Positions 7,882 through 18,491 are shown, counted from the stretch's first letter. The stretch is 34,219 nucleotides of DNA from an uncultured Paracoccaceae bacterium (GCA_937924905.1 CALDUK010000035.1:1-34219), one strand, 5' to 3'. Notes: generated from the sequence alone by a model not told the origin. Made by a program: numbers and translations.

Positions 7882-8508
7882 TTAGAAACCGGACGAGACC
7901 AAGGCGCCATCGTCGCTGGAGCCCACAGGCTGCGGCGGCACATAACCCGGCGGCACGCATCCCGTTGTGTCTTCCCAGCAAAGCTGAGGGGCAAAGCGTG
8001 GACGCGCCAGTGCGACTTCGCGGAAGCGGTACGTTGCGGGGCCGATTTTGAACACCGGCGTCCATTCCTGAACGCCTTCGATCACGATCAACTGTTCGCC
8101 AACCGCAAGGTTCGGCAGGCGCGGCTGCAAGCCGTCGATGCTTTCGTGCCGGTTGATGCCCACACCTTCGGACCAGACAATCGCGGTTTCTTCCTGATCG
8201 GTGTCTGGGTCGATGATCTGCATGACCACGGTGGCGCGAACGGCGTGGTTGCCTTCGGTGCCGGTCATCTTGTCAAACAGCTCGTGCATGGCAGTCAGAT
8301 AGTTGCCATTCACCGGCGCTTCCTCGCGCGACAGCATATCGGCCAGGGTATAGGTGGCCTTCTGGCTTTGGTTCTGTGTCCGAAACGCGTCAAAGAAGAC
8401 GAAGGTCGCGCAAATGGCCCAGACAAGGATCGGAATAGCAAACACAGCTTCGACCGACAGGCTTCCTGTCTCGCGTCGAACAAACGACTTCAACAGCTGA
8501 TGTGGCAT
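7882..8508 (-). CDS. TadE-like envelope/pilus assembly protein
   Basis: 208 aa. The N-terminal region RRETGSLSVEAVFAIPILVW is a TadE-type motif: an acidic/Gly turn followed by a Glu at position 5 of a hydrophobic helix, as in pseudopilins of the Flp/Tad system. The rest is an extracytoplasmic domain ending with a Pro-rich Cys-containing tail (CWEDTTGCVPPGYVPPQP). TadE-like proteins are minor pilins or accessory parts of tight-adherence pili. The ATG at 8508 follows AAGGACC at normal spacing. The open frame upstream is only the reading of the trinucleotide repeat, so I exclude it. It is the last gene of a three-gene operon. Confidence 0.85.
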   Translation of the reverse strand: MPHQLLKSFVRRETGSLSVEAVFAIPILVWAICATFVFFDAFRTQNQSQKATYTLADMLSREEAPVNGNYLTAMHELFDKMTGTEGNHAVRATVVMQIIDPDTDQEETAIVWSEGVGINRHESIDGLQPRLPNLAVGEQLIVIEGVQEWTPVFKIGPATYRFREVALARPRFAPQLCWEDTTGCVPPGYVPPQPVGSSDDGALVSSGF

Positions 8509-8542
8509 GGCTTTGGTCCTTACGTAAAACTTGGTGACGAAA

Positions 8543-9289
<747 letters not shown>

Positions 9290-9316
9290 TTAACAGGTCC
9301 TTACTTGCGTGGGGAT

Positions 9317-11122
9317 TTACTGGGTCAAGCGAAGTTTCGAAATTTCCGAAGCGATCAGCTGATAGATCTGGTTGACTTGGCTGCCGTTGGCTTCGAAATA
9401 TTTGCCGGTGTACTGTCCAGTGACAGGGTCAATCGCACAGTTCTGAAGAGCGGTCCGTCCGTTTTCAGGGGCTTCGAACGCGATCGTAAACACGGTGATC
9501 CGGTCGTTTTCCTTTGCCTGGTTGCACACCGACACAAGATTGGCGTCTGCGGTGTCAAAGCCGCCGATGTCTTCAAACGCATCGTTGTGTCTGTTGAAGG
9601 CAGGTTGGTCGCCCGAGCCTTCGAAGAAATATGTGGCGGCATCAGAAACGGTGAACCGGTTGTACAGACGGTGATAAGTCCACTGTTCGGCATCTGCCGG
9701 CAGATCGCTTTCTGCCATGTCTTGATCTTCATTGTTCGAAAACGGGTTGCCCAGATTGAACGAGAACGGGTTGGTCGTGTTGCTCGGGTTGCCCGGCAGG
9801 TAATACCGACGGCTGGCAGGGCCAACACCGCGTTCCACGATGAAACCCGCCCAGTAATCATCCGCTGCATCCGCGCGCTCTTGCGAATACCACACGGGCG
9901 ACGGGCCGCTCTGGAATTCGGGCTTCAGCTCCAAGTGCTGCGTGTTTGCGCCATCGGTCATCAGGATGATGTATTTTTCAACATCCGCCGTGCCAAAGTC
10001 GACCGGGTGACCAGACGCGTTTTCAGGCACAAGGTTCAGGCTTGGGGTGGCGCGGGTATCTGCCAGCATCCCATCAATCACCGGGCGGAAACCTGGTTCA
10101 AGAATGCCAACGGCCCAGTTCATCCCATAGTCGATCGAAGTCGCCCCCCAGCCTTCCAGGCTGTCGATGTGCTGGTGCAAAATCGTTTCGTCCGACTGGT
10201 ACAACAGGACCGGCGAATAATGTGCAGCACACCAGGCGCGATTTGCAGGCGGCTGTTCGAATTGAACATGCGGCTCGAAATTATAGGGCCAGAAGACCGA
10301 ACTTGGTTCAAGCTCGGGGCCGTCTGTCAGGCGCGGCGTGTTGAAATCGGCGTCAAAGAAGCGTGCGCAACGTGTTTCGTCGTTCATCGACATATACTGC
10401 CGGATTGCACCGTCCTGGGTCGGCTCGGGGTCAACAATGGCAAGCGTGTCGCGAATGTTGAGCCGGTTCATCAGATCGGGGCTCATGTAAACCTGGTGGT
10501 TATAAGGCACGATCGAAAACAGAACCCGTTCGGACCCGTTGTTGCGGATCATCGTGCTGACAAAGTCTTTTGCCGCTGTACGCACGTTTTCCAGTTTCGA
10601 GCCTTCGGTCATAGAACCCGAGATGTCGAGCACCAGAACGATTTCCAGCAGTTGCTGACCTTCGGCAGCGGCACCGCCCACGGCACCCGGCAATTCGTCA
10701 ACGCCGAGAAGGTTCATAAACGCAGTGTTCATGGAAAAATCCACGCGCGCCCGGACCGACCGCAATGTGGGCTGCGTTCCACCTTCGGGGGTTTCAATTT
10801 CAGGAACCACTGTCACGATGTTCGGGTCATAGCCCGCTTTGGCAAAGTAGTCCTGCACCAGGGCTTCGACTTCTTCGCGTGTCGATGTGTTCTGCGAAAG
10901 GCTTGCCGCGGCGATCACGGCTGTGTCCAGCGTATTCTGCGCGCCGACCCGGTCGTTTTCATAGCGCATCAGGTCAACAGCCATCCCCGAGATTGCAATG
11001 ATCATCAAAAAGACAAACAGGCTGAAGATCACAAGCGACCCGTCTTCACGTGTGGTGAAGTCACAAAAGCGACGATTTCGCGATGCGTTGAGACCCTTGA
11101 AGTTCGCGACCAGCTTACGCAT
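9317..11122 (-). CDS. TadG-like protein with von Willebrand factor A domain
   Basis: 601 aa. The N-terminus REDGSLVIFSLFVFLMIIAISGMAVDLMRYEN is the TadE/TadG membrane motif, shown here in part as GSLVIFSLFVFLMIIAISG. A VWA domain follows with MIDAS motif DISGSM near residue 165 and later LMTDGANT, which completes the metal site for ligand binding. The C-terminal part (VFTIAFEAPENGR) is the end of the Rossmann-like VWA fold. TadG proteins are anchored in the inner membrane and reach the periplasm or surface in tight-adherence systems. It is the first gene of the three-gene operon; core tad ATPase and secretin genes are absent from this window. The start follows AAGG. Confidence 0.88.
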   Translation of the reverse strand: MRKLVANFKGLNASRNRRFCDFTTREDGSLVIFSLFVFLMIIAISGMAVDLMRYENDRVGAQNTLDTAVIAAASLSQNTSTREEVEALVQDYFAKAGYDPNIVTVVPEIETPEGGTQPTLRSVRARVDFSMNTAFMNLLGVDELPGAVGGAAAEGQQLLEIVLVLDISGSMTEGSKLENVRTAAKDFVSTMIRNNGSERVLFSIVPYNHQVYMSPDLMNRLNIRDTLAIVDPEPTQDGAIRQYMSMNDETRCARFFDADFNTPRLTDGPELEPSSVFWPYNFEPHVQFEQPPANRAWCAAHYSPVLLYQSDETILHQHIDSLEGWGATSIDYGMNWAVGILEPGFRPVIDGMLADTRATPSLNLVPENASGHPVDFGTADVEKYIILMTDGANTQHLELKPEFQSGPSPVWYSQERADAADDYWAGFIVERGVGPASRRYYLPGNPSNTTNPFSFNLGNPFSNNEDQDMAESDLPADAEQWTYHRLYNRFTVSDAATYFFEGSGDQPAFNRHNDAFEDIGGFDTADANLVSVCNQAKENDRITVFTIAFEAPENGRTALQNCAIDPVTGQYTGKYFEANGSQVNQIYQLIASEISKLRLTQ

Positions 11123-11406
11123 GGTAACACCTTACCTTTCACACAACTTGCCCATCCTATGGGGCAGGATGAACACAAACATTTCTAGAAATTTTATACG
11201 CTTGGATTGAGGCCAAAATGCGGCACGATTTCCGTCATTTCATGCGTTTACAAGGGGCTGCGCGACGCAATCTTTTGAAAATGAATGGATTGATCCTGCA
11301 CGCCGAACAATCAAACCCGAAAACCGAAAATTCTCGCCTGTTAGGCCAAAGTTAATCACACTGTGCCGATACAACGACCGACCGAACCCCGGAAGGAGTG
11401 TGCCAG
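11123..11406. promoter_or_regulatory. divergent intergenic region between tadG-like and gdhA genes
   Basis: This 284-nt AT-richer gap should hold promoters for both divergent genes. I see a perfect 12-bp palindrome ATTTCTAGAAAT at 11181-11192 and a hairpin CCCAT-cct-ATGGG at 11151-11163 in the tadG-side leader. GGAAGGAG at 11391-11398 is the gdhA ribosome site. No -35/-10 pair is convincing. Confidence 0.4.
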
Positions 11407-12840
11407 ATGGACGGAAATCTAGCCAAAGAACTTAGCTTTCGCGAAAGCGTCAACCTGATGTTTGACCGGGCGGTGGCTTTGATGGAACTGCCGCCGGGAC
11501 TGGAAGACAAGATACGGGTCTGCAATTCCACCTATACGGTGCGCTTTGGCGTCAAACTGCGCGGTGAAATCAAGACCTTCACAGGTTATCGTTCGGTCCA
11601 TTCGGAACATAAAGAACCGGTCAAGGGCGGCATCCGCTATGCGCTTGGCGTCAACCAGGACGAAGTCGAGGCGCTGGCGGCCTTGATGACGTTCAAATGC
11701 TCGCTGGTCGAAGCGCCGTTTGGTGGGTCGAAAGGCGGGCTTTGCATTGATCCGCGCGCTTATGACGAAGACGAACTGGAACGGATCACACGGCGCTTTG
11801 CCTATGAACTGGTGAAACGCGATCTGATCGATCCGGCCCAAAACGTCCCCGCGCCTGACATGGGAACGGGCGAACGAGAAATGGCCTGGATTGCCGATCA
11901 ATACGCGCGGATGAACACAACAGATATCAACGCGCCCGCCTGCGTGACCGGCAAACCACCCCATGCCGGCGGTATTCGTGGCCGCGTCGAAGCCACAGGG
12001 CGCGGCGTGCAATATGCGTTACAGGAATTTTTCCGTCACCCCGACGCAATCGCCATGTCCGGGTTGAACGGCACGCTTGATGGCAAAAAGGTTGTGGTGC
12101 AGGGGCTTGGCAATGTGGGCTATCACGCCGCCAAATTCCTCAGCGGCGAAGATGGTTGCAAAATCACCGCCATCATCGAACGCGATGGCGCTTTGGTGGA
12201 CGAGGCCGGGTTGGATGTCGAAGCGGTTTTTCAATGGATCAAAGCGAACGGCGGCGTCAAAGGCTATGACGCAACCTATGTCGCCAATGGCGCAAGCGCT
12301 CTGGAACACGATTGCGACATTCTTATTCCCGCCGCGCTGGAAGGCGTGATCAACCTGTCAAACGCCGACCGGATCAAAGCGCCATTGATCATCGAAGCGG
12401 CCAACGGGCCGATCACAGCGGGTGCAGACGCGCTTTTGCAGCAACGGGGCAAGGTGATCATCCCCGATCTATACGCCAACGCGGGCGGCGTGACGGTCTC
12501 GTATTTCGAGTGGGTCAAGAACCTGTCCCATATCCGTTTTGGCCGGATGCAACGCCGTCAGGAAGAAAGCCGACACCAATTGATCGTGAACGAGCTTGAG
12601 CGTTTGTCACAAGACAGCGGCATCGGCTGGACACTGTCACCTGATTTCAAGGAAAGCTATCTGCGCGGCGCGGGCGAATTGGAACTGGTACGCTCGGGCC
12701 TTGATGACACGATGCGCAGCGCCTATCAGGCGATGCACAATGTCTGGCGGTCGCGCGACGATGTCACCGATCTGCGAACGGCGGCCTATATCGTCGCGAT
12801 TGAACGGGTGGCCGAAGCCTATAAAGCCAAAGGTCTGTAA
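11407..12840 (+). CDS. gdhA: glutamate dehydrogenase (Glu/Leu/Phe/Val dehydrogenase family)
   Basis: 477 aa. It interconverts glutamate and 2-oxoglutarate plus ammonia. The dimerisation/catalytic domain carries VKGGIRYALGVNQDEV and the catalytic-lysine motif APFGGSKGG (Lys109); PAPDMGTGEREM follows. The Rossmann domain begins VVVQGLGNVGYHAA near residue 223, and IIEAANGPIT marks the nucleotide-side loop. The GNVG turn, without an obvious 2'-phosphate pocket arginine, leans to NAD, but cofactor use is not certain. I chose the ATG at 11407 because GGAAGGAG lies 8 nt upstream; a GTG three codons earlier overlaps that site. Monocistronic by context. Confidence 0.93.
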   Translation: MDGNLAKELSFRESVNLMFDRAVALMELPPGLEDKIRVCNSTYTVRFGVKLRGEIKTFTGYRSVHSEHKEPVKGGIRYALGVNQDEVEALAALMTFKCSLVEAPFGGSKGGLCIDPRAYDEDELERITRRFAYELVKRDLIDPAQNVPAPDMGTGEREMAWIADQYARMNTTDINAPACVTGKPPHAGGIRGRVEATGRGVQYALQEFFRHPDAIAMSGLNGTLDGKKVVVQGLGNVGYHAAKFLSGEDGCKITAIIERDGALVDEAGLDVEAVFQWIKANGGVKGYDATYVANGASALEHDCDILIPAALEGVINLSNADRIKAPLIIEAANGPITAGADALLQQRGKVIIPDLYANAGGVTVSYFEWVKNLSHIRFGRMQRRQEESRHQLIVNELERLSQDSGIGWTLSPDFKESYLRGAGELELVRSGLDDTMRSAYQAMHNVWRSRDDVTDLRTAAYIVAIERVAEAYKAKGL

Positions 12841-12935
12841 CGGACCGCTGACGCGCGCATTGCGGCGGGTTTTCGCGCCTTTGGCAGCAATGAAAATCAG
12901 GGCGAATTTGTCAAACGCGCACTCTCGACTTTGCC

Positions 12936-12952
12936 GTGTCCTTCTAGGACAC
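12936..12952 (+). promoter_or_regulatory. hairpin covering the dnaG ribosome-binding site
   Basis: GTGTCCT (12936-12942) pairs perfectly with AGGACAC (12946-12952) across a 3-nt loop. The right arm contains AGGA, the only Shine-Dalgarno-like sequence before the dnaG ATG at 12960. Folding would hide the ribosome site and lower translation. Confidence 0.55.
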
Positions 12953-12959
12953 TGTGGGT

Positions 12960-14900
12960 ATGAGTCTGCCACCCGGTTTTCTTGACGAATTGAAGTCCCG
13001 CGCCTCGCTCAGTCAGGTCGTGGGCCGCAAGGTATCCTGGGACCAGCGCAAGTCAAATACCTCAAAAGGCGACATGTGGGCGTCTTGCCCGTTTCATCAG
13101 GAAAAATCCGCAAGCTTTCACGTCGATGACCGCAAAGGGTTCTATTACTGCTTTGGCTGTCACGCCAAAGGCGACCTGTTCAGCTTTGTGCGCGAAACTG
13201 AAAACGTGGGCTTTATGGAAGCGGTCGAAATCCTGGCCCGCGAAGCCGGTATGCAGATGCCCGCCCGTGATCCGAAAGCGCAGGAAAAAGCCGACCGTCG
13301 TACGCTGTTGGTCGATGTCATGGAACAAGCCGTCAGCTTCTTTCGGTTGCAGCTTAAAACTGGCCCAGCCACGGAAGCGCGGGACTATCTGGTGCGCCGC
13401 GGCCTGTCCGACGACGCCCTGACGCGCTGGGAAATCGGGTTCGCGCCAAACGGCTGGCAGGGCCTTTGGGATCACCTGAAATCCAAAGGCATCGAAGATG
13501 ATCTGATCCTTGCCGCCGGTCTGGCCAAAACCTCGACCCAGGGCAAAAAGCCCTATGACACGTTCCGCAATCGCATCATGTTCCCGATCCGCGATGCCCG
13601 TGGCCGCGCTATTGCGTTCGGCGGCCGCGCGATGGACCCCAATGACAACGCGAAATACCTGAACTCGCCCGAGACCGAATTGTTCGACAAAGGTCGCAGC
13701 CTGTACAATCAGGGGTCGGCCCGCGAAGCGTCGGGCAATCAGCCGCTGATCGTGGCCGAAGGCTATATGGATGTCATCGCACTGGGCGAGGCGGGGTTCA
13801 AAGCCACCGTGGCCCCGTTGGGCACGGCGGTCACCGAAGATCAGCTTCACCTGTTATGGCGCATGCATGACGAACCGATCATTGCGCTGGATGGTGACAA
13901 GGCCGGGTTGCGCGCCGCGATGCGCGTGATCGATCTGGCCTTGCCCCTGTTGCAGGCCGGCAAAGCACTGCGGTTCTGTCTTATGCCCGAAGGCATGGAT
14001 CCCGATGACCTGATCCGCGATCAAGGGGCAGGGGCGATGCAAACCCGCCTGAACGAAAGCCTGCCATTGGTGCAGTTGCTGTGGCGGCGCGAAACCGAAG
14101 GCAAGAATTTCGACAGCCCGGAACGCAAAGCCACGCTGGACCGCAGCCTGCGCGAAGCGATCCGCAAAATTCAGGACCCGTCGCTCAGGCGACATTACGG
14201 CGATGAAATCAACCGCTTGCGCCGCACGCTGTTTGACGGCGCCCGGCAGGCCAACCGCAGGTTTCGTCCGCGCGGCGCGCGGTTTCAGCCGCCCAGCCAG
14301 CCGATGGTGGAAACCAAATCAAGCGCACTTGCCGCCGCCAATGCCGCGTTTGACGAGCAATTGAAAGAGGCGGTGATCCTGGCCACACTGGTCACCCACG
14401 CCAAGCTTGTGCCGGAATTTCTGTCCGAACTTGAATGGCTTGAAACCTTGGTGCCCGAGCATGATGCGGTGCGCCGGGCGCTGGTTTCGACCGAAGGCGC
14501 GCCTTTGTCAGAAATTGAAGGCATTTGCGGCAAGCCCGCCCTTGAAAAACTGTTCCAACCACGCCACGTCCGTATCTCGCCCGGCGTGCAGACCGATGCG
14601 CCAACCGATGTCGCACAAATGACGGTGGTCGAGGAATTGGCAAAGCTGGCCGCAAGGCGCGGCGCGCGGGCCGAGATTGAAGACGCGATGCGCGACATCG
14701 AAGGTCTGGTGGACGAAGGGCTGACATGGCGGCTGCGGCAGGCTTCGGAAGGATTAAGCGACGCGGGCAAGCAGGGTCGTGAAGACAAGGCAGAATACGA
14801 TTTGGGGCCGAACGGTGCGCGGCTTCGCAGGGATGAAAAGACGGATTTCGACGCGCTGATCGACCGGATCGACTACTCAAAGGGCGGCCGGCGCGGATAG
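12960..14900 (+). CDS. dnaG: DNA primase
   Basis: 646 aa, full length for DnaG, which makes RNA primers for DNA replication at the fork with DnaB. The N-terminal CHC2 zinc ribbon is complete: Cys43, His46, Cys64, Cys67 within [15 protein letters not shown] and [11 protein letters not shown]. The TOPRIM catalytic domain has [11 protein letters not shown] (Glu near 266) and IALDGDKAG (Asp pair near 310). The C-terminal helicase-binding part runs from about residue 450. ATG 12960 is preferred over the GTG at 12954 because of spacing from AGGA. rpoD follows after 112 nt, the order seen in the macromolecular-synthesis operon; rpsU is not upstream here. Confidence 0.97.
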   Translation: MSLPPGFLDELKSRASLSQVVGRKVSWDQRKSNTSKGDMWASCPFHQEKSASFHVDDRKGFYYCFGCHAKGDLFSFVRETENVGFMEAVEILAREAGMQMPARDPKAQEKADRRTLLVDVMEQAVSFFRLQLKTGPATEARDYLVRRGLSDDALTRWEIGFAPNGWQGLWDHLKSKGIEDDLILAAGLAKTSTQGKKPYDTFRNRIMFPIRDARGRAIAFGGRAMDPNDNAKYLNSPETELFDKGRSLYNQGSAREASGNQPLIVAEGYMDVIALGEAGFKATVAPLGTAVTEDQLHLLWRMHDEPIIALDGDKAGLRAAMRVIDLALPLLQAGKALRFCLMPEGMDPDDLIRDQGAGAMQTRLNESLPLVQLLWRRETEGKNFDSPERKATLDRSLREAIRKIQDPSLRRHYGDEINRLRRTLFDGARQANRRFRPRGARFQPPSQPMVETKSSALAAANAAFDEQLKEAVILATLVTHAKLVPEFLSELEWLETLVPEHDAVRRALVSTEGAPLSEIEGICGKPALEKLFQPRHVRISPGVQTDAPTDVAQMTVVEELAKLAARRGARAEIEDAMRDIEGLVDEGLTWRLRQASEGLSDAGKQGREDKAEYDLGPNGARLRRDEKTDFDALIDRIDYSKGGRRG

Positions 14901-14944
14901 TCGCCAAAAACGCGCTATCATTAGGAAATCCTTAGGGCGCGGGT

Positions 14945-14990
14945 TGCGATTCTGCGATTCGCATACGATGATTCGCGAAGGGGCGAATCA
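14945..14990 (+). repeat. GATTCGC repeats and inverted repeat in the rpoD leader
   Basis: TGCGATTC occurs twice in tandem (14945-14952, 14953-14960). The second copy forms the dyad TGCGA-t-TCGCA (14953-14963). A perfect 8-bp inverted repeat TGATTCGC-gaaggg-GCGAATCA lies at 14969-14990, 22 nt before the rpoD start codon. The clustered motif may be a protein site or an mRNA leader structure. Confidence 0.6.
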
Positions 14991-15012
14991 CCAACGTTGG
15001 CGGGAGTGGCGC

Positions 15013-17010
15013 ATGGCTGCCAAGGACACGACGGACGAGCAGAGAAAAGACGGCGATGACAGCGATGTGCTGGACATGAGCCAGACGGCGGTCAAGAAGA
15101 TGATCGCCGAAGCCCGGTCCAAAGGGTACATAACCTATGACCAGCTGAACCGTGTCCTTCCGCCAGATCAGGCGGCCTCGGAACAGATCGAAGACGTGAT
15201 GTCGATGCTGTCCGAAATGGGCATCAACATTATCGAAGACGAAGAAGCCGAAGACGACGGCGAAGACGGAAAGTCGACAGAAGTGGTCGAAGCGTCGTCC
15301 AGCCGTGAGGTCGCTGTTTCTGCGTCGGAAACCGAAAAGCTTGACCGCACCGATGACCCCGTCCGCATGTATCTGCGCGAAATGGGGTCGGTCGAATTGC
15401 TATCGCGCGAAGGCGAAATCGCCATCGCCAAACGCATCGAAGCAGGCCGCAACACTATGATCGCCGGGCTTTGCGAAAGCCCGCTGACGTTTCAGGCGAT
15501 TACGATCTGGCGCGAAGAACTGCTGAACGAAGATATTCTGCTGCGCGACGTGATCGATCTGGAAACCACCTTTGGCCGGTCGATGGGCGAAGACGGTGAA
15601 GACGGGGACGAAACCACACCGGTCGTCGCCGCCGCCAGCCCCGAAACCACCAAGCCAAAAGAAGAAGAACAAGAGCTCGACGCAGACGGCAACCCGATCC
15701 AGAAAGACGATGACGACGACGATGAAGACGATGCGGCCAACATGTCGTTGGCGGCGATGGAAGCGGCCCTGAAGCCGCGCGTTTTGGAAATTCTCGACCG
15801 GATCGCCCAGGATTATTCCAAACTGGCTGACATGCAAGACAGCCGGATGTCTGCCACGTTGAACGAAGACGGCACGTTTTCGGACAAGGAAGAAAAGAAA
15901 TACCAGAAACTTCGCCAGGAAATCGTTGATCTGGTGAACGAGCTTCACCTGCACAACAACCGGATCGAAGCGCTGATCGACCAGCTATATGGCATCAACC
16001 GCCGGATTATGTCGATTGACTCGAATATGGTGAAGCTGGCCGACCAGGCCCGCATCAACCGGCGTGAGTTCATCGAAAACTACCGCGGCGCAGAACTGGA
16101 CCCCACCTGGCTGGACCGGATGAGCGAAAAGTCCGGGCGCGGCTGGCAAACCCTGATGGAACGATCGACCACCAAGATCGAAGAGCTGCGCGGCGACATG
16201 GCGCAGGTCGGTCAATATGTCGGCGTCGACATCCCCGAATTCCGCCGCATCGTGCAACAGGTGCAAAAAGGCGAAAAAGAAGCCCGCCAGGCCAAGAAGG
16301 AAATGGTCGAAGCCAACCTGCGTCTGGTGATCTCGATTGCCAAGAAGTACACGAACCGCGGCCTGCAATTCCTTGATCTTATTCAAGAAGGTAACATTGG
16401 CCTGATGAAGGCAGTGGACAAGTTCGAATACCGTCGGGGCTACAAGTTCAGCACCTATGCCACATGGTGGATCCGTCAGGCGATTACCCGGTCAATTGCC
16501 GATCAGGCCCGCACGATCCGTATCCCGGTTCATATGATCGAGACGATCAACAAGCTGGTCCGCACAGGTCGCCAGATGCTGCACGAAATTGGCCGCGAAC
16601 CCACACCCGAAGAACTGGCAGCCAAGCTGCAAATGCCGCTGGAAAAGGTCCGCAAGGTGATGAAAATCGCCAAAGAACCGATTTCGCTGGAAACGCCGAT
16701 CGGCGACGAAGAAGACAGCCAGCTGGGCGATTTCATCGAAGACAAGAACGCCGTTCTGCCGTTGGATTCCGCCATTCAGGAAAACCTGAAAGAGACAACA
16801 ACGCGGGTTCTGGCCTCGCTGACGCCGCGCGAAGAACGCGTGCTGCGGATGCGGTTTGGCATCGGCATGAACACCGACCACACTTTGGAAGAGGTGGGCC
16901 AACAGTTCAGCGTCACGCGCGAACGTATTCGCCAGATCGAAGCGAAAGCGCTGAGGAAGCTGAAGCATCCAAGCCGGTCGCGGAAGCTGCGGAGTTTCCT
17001 GGATCAGTGA
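15013..17010 (+). CDS. rpoD: RNA polymerase sigma factor RpoD (sigma-70)
   Basis: 665 aa, the primary sigma factor that directs RNA polymerase to housekeeping promoters. Region 1.1 is near residues 16-70 ([20 protein letters not shown]). Region 1.2 reads [21 protein letters not shown] long acidic non-conserved insert (including [12 protein letters not shown]) follows. Region 2 is [21 protein letters not shown] and the promoter-melting [20 protein letters not shown]; region 4 ends with the -35-binding helix-turn-helix [20 protein letters not shown]. The ATG at 15013 is preceded by GGGAG; the upstream open frame contains the leader repeats and is not part of the protein. Confidence 0.98.
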   Translation: MAAKDTTDEQRKDGDDSDVLDMSQTAVKKMIAEARSKGYITYDQLNRVLPPDQAASEQIEDVMSMLSEMGINIIEDEEAEDDGEDGKSTEVVEASSSREVAVSASETEKLDRTDDPVRMYLREMGSVELLSREGEIAIAKRIEAGRNTMIAGLCESPLTFQAITIWREELLNEDILLRDVIDLETTFGRSMGEDGEDGDETTPVVAAASPETTKPKEEEQELDADGNPIQKDDDDDDEDDAANMSLAAMEAALKPRVLEILDRIAQDYSKLADMQDSRMSATLNEDGTFSDKEEKKYQKLRQEIVDLVNELHLHNNRIEALIDQLYGINRRIMSIDSNMVKLADQARINRREFIENYRGAELDPTWLDRMSEKSGRGWQTLMERSTTKIEELRGDMAQVGQYVGVDIPEFRRIVQQVQKGEKEARQAKKEMVEANLRLVISIAKKYTNRGLQFLDLIQEGNIGLMKAVDKFEYRRGYKFSTYATWWIRQAITRSIADQARTIRIPVHMIETINKLVRTGRQMLHEIGREPTPEELAAKLQMPLEKVRKVMKIAKEPISLETPIGDEEDSQLGDFIEDKNAVLPLDSAIQENLKETTTRVLASLTPREERVLRMRFGIGMNTDHTLEEVGQQFSVTRERIRQIEAKALRKLKHPSRSRKLRSFLDQ

Positions 17011-17126
17011 TCTGCAGATACCTTTGCGAGAACTTCAACGCTTGGCGTCAGAATCCCGCTTGGGAACAATGTGACCTGCGATGCTTCGAAAAGGATTTTG
17101 TGCATCTCTTCAAGGTCTTCCATCAT
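17004..17126 (-). CDS. possible small ORF, 40 aa, unknown
   Basis: A short minus-strand frame starts with two Met codons ([17 protein letters not shown]) and ends in TGA seven bases inside the rpoD 3' end. The frame is open for roughly 25 codons upstream of the Met pair. Codon choice (GAA, GAC, ATC, AAA) resembles neighbouring genes. No ribosome site and no recognised family. It may be a real small gene, the tail of a decayed one, or chance. Confidence 0.25.
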   Translation of the reverse strand: MMEDLEEMHKILFEASQVTLFPSGILTPSVEVLAKVSADH

Positions 17127-17327
17127 AAAGGTCCGGCCTTCGTCTGATTGAATGCGAGGGCGGTGCTGTTGGAAGAACCCGTGATCTATCTTGTTTCAAA
17201 CGCCAAGAGCTTCGCTCCAAAAGGCTCGTTCGGTTTTATCAATTCCATTCCCCATATGTATAAATGTACTCCCCGGGCGGCGCACGACCGGGCTGGTCGC
17301 CCTCTGCCGAAATGCTAACCTCGCCAA
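17127..17327. other. intergenic stretch without recognised feature
   Basis: Together with the small ORF this fills the 317-nt gap between rpoD and the DUF1294 gene. It is lower in GC around 17186-17272 than its neighbours. I see no terminator for rpoD, no tRNA and no clear promoter. Confidence 0.5.
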
Positions 17328-17639
17328 ATGACCATCCTCCACATCGCCCTTTGGTTCGCCGCCATGACACTCCTCGCCTTCGTCCTCATGTTTTTTGACA
17401 AACGAGCCGCGGAAAACGGCGGCTGGCGCGTGCCTGAACGCACGCTTTTGCTCTGGGCCTTCTTGGGCGGTGCTATCGGGGCCAAACTTGCCCAATCCCG
17501 TTTCCGTCACAAAACCCGCAAACAACCTTTTGGCACACTTCTCAATTTAGCGTTGGCCATCAACGCGGCACAGGCTGTTTTATTGTTGATACCGGCTTCC
17601 CGTGACCGCGTTCTTGACGTCCTGCTCGATCTCATCTGA
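17328..17639 (+). CDS. DUF1294 family membrane protein
   Basis: 103 aa. Two hydrophobic helices surround a conserved cytoplasmic stretch: MFFDKRAAENGGWRVPERTL, LGGAIGAKLAQ and FRHKTRKQPF, which match the DUF1294 signature (FDK, WRVPE, GG.G, HKT.K..F). The function of DUF1294 is unknown; some homologues are fused to a cold-shock domain, but this one is not. The start ATG lacks a strong ribosome site. A short hairpin with a T tail follows the stop. Confidence 0.82.
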   Translation: MTILHIALWFAAMTLLAFVLMFFDKRAAENGGWRVPERTLLLWAFLGGAIGAKLAQSRFRHKTRKQPFGTLLNLALAINAAQAVLLLIPASRDRVLDVLLDLI

Positions 17640-17648
17640 AATCGCTCC

Positions 17649-17671
17649 AAGCCCAACAAAAAATGGGCTTT
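17649..17671 (+). terminator. probable intrinsic terminator after DUF1294 gene
   Basis: AAGCCCA (17649-17655) pairs with TGGGCTT (17664-17670) across an A-rich 8-nt loop, followed by T at 17671. The T-run is short (CTTT), so termination may be partial. It separates the DUF1294 gene from the DM13 gene. Confidence 0.5.
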
Positions 17672-17711
17672 AACACTCTTCTGCTAGCCTGCATTAAAAA
17701 GGGAGGGCCCT

Positions 17712-18176
17712 ATGGGCAAACTGATCCGCTTTCTCATCACCCACGGCATTGCTTTGGCCATTGGGTTCGGGGCAGGGGTTTATTTCCTGCCAATCCTTAC
17801 AGCGCCGCCTGCGCCCGATAGCGCAAAATTGGAAGAAATGGCCGCCTCGGCCCAGTTCACGGCGGAATTGACCCGTGATCTGCGGGGCAGCGATTTTGTC
17901 CATTGGGGCGAAGGCACGGTCAGCGTGTCAGCGACGGAAATCACCCATCAGGGCAAGCTGGCGCCAGGGCCTGATTACAAGCTGTATTTGACACAAGGGC
18001 TGGTCGATCACGAAGACACGTTTGACCGCGCCAAGGCTGTTCAGATTGGCAACATCAAAACCTTTGGGGGCTTCATCGTCGATGTGCCTGAGGGCGTCGA
18101 TGTGACGGCCTATGACAGCATTCTGGTCTGGTGCGAAGCGTTCAGCGAATTCATCACGGCCGCGACTTATAAATAG
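17712..18176 (+). CDS. DM13 domain protein
   Basis: 154 aa. One N-terminal membrane anchor (IRFLITHGIALAIGFGAGVY) is followed by a periplasmic DM13 domain: WGEGTVSVSATEI, LAPGPDYKLYLTQG, GGFIVDVPEGVDVTAYDSI and VWCEAFSEFITAATY. DM13 domains are beta-sandwiches with a near-invariant Cys (here in WCEAF) proposed to take part in electron transfer. The gene starts after a strong GGGAGG. Its redox partner is not evident from the neighbours. Confidence 0.85.
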   Translation: MGKLIRFLITHGIALAIGFGAGVYFLPILTAPPAPDSAKLEEMAASAQFTAELTRDLRGSDFVHWGEGTVSVSATEITHQGKLAPGPDYKLYLTQGLVDHEDTFDRAKAVQIGNIKTFGGFIVDVPEGVDVTAYDSILVWCEAFSEFITAATYK

Positions 18177-18180
18177 CAGC

Positions 18181-18286
18181 ACAAACGGGCGATGGCCCGT
18201 CTGGACCCCGCCGGTTGAGATATCGTTGCCGTTTGGGCGATGGCTTGCCCAAATCTGAATACAGCACGCGCATGGCAGGCCTGCCA
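18181..18286. repeat. cluster of palindromes upstream of the RAYT gene (REP-like candidates)
   Basis: Three palindromes lie within 106 nt. They are ACGGGC-gatg-GCCCGT (18185-18200), TTTGGGC-gatggctt-GCCCAAA (18232-18253) and the perfect 14-mer TGGCAGGCCTGCCA (18273-18286). The first two share the 10-mer GGGCGATGGC, 48 bp apart and in the same direction. They sit in the 315-nt gap (18177-18491) before a REP-associated transposase; the rest of that gap shows no gene. Confidence 0.55.
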
Positions 18287-18491
18287 CGGGTGGCCCTGTT
18301 TCCCTTTTGCGTCGTGTTGTCCAGTGCAATGGCGTGCGACGTCTGGGTCAGGGCAGTGGGTTTACAAGGACAAAGTGTTTGCCCAGGGAACGTTCGCGGA
18401 TCAATCTGACAGGGGTTTCTGAACGCCGCGTGAACCAGCCGTACGGTGGGTGTTAACTCTGTTTTCACCTCGATTGGGGCATGACTTCGGT

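Noticed and set aside
15700..15750. Acidic D-rich stretch in RpoD as a parallel to the poly-Asp tail
   Set aside because: Acidic non-conserved inserts between regions 1.2 and 2 are normal in proteobacterial RpoD and the codons are not a pure repeat.
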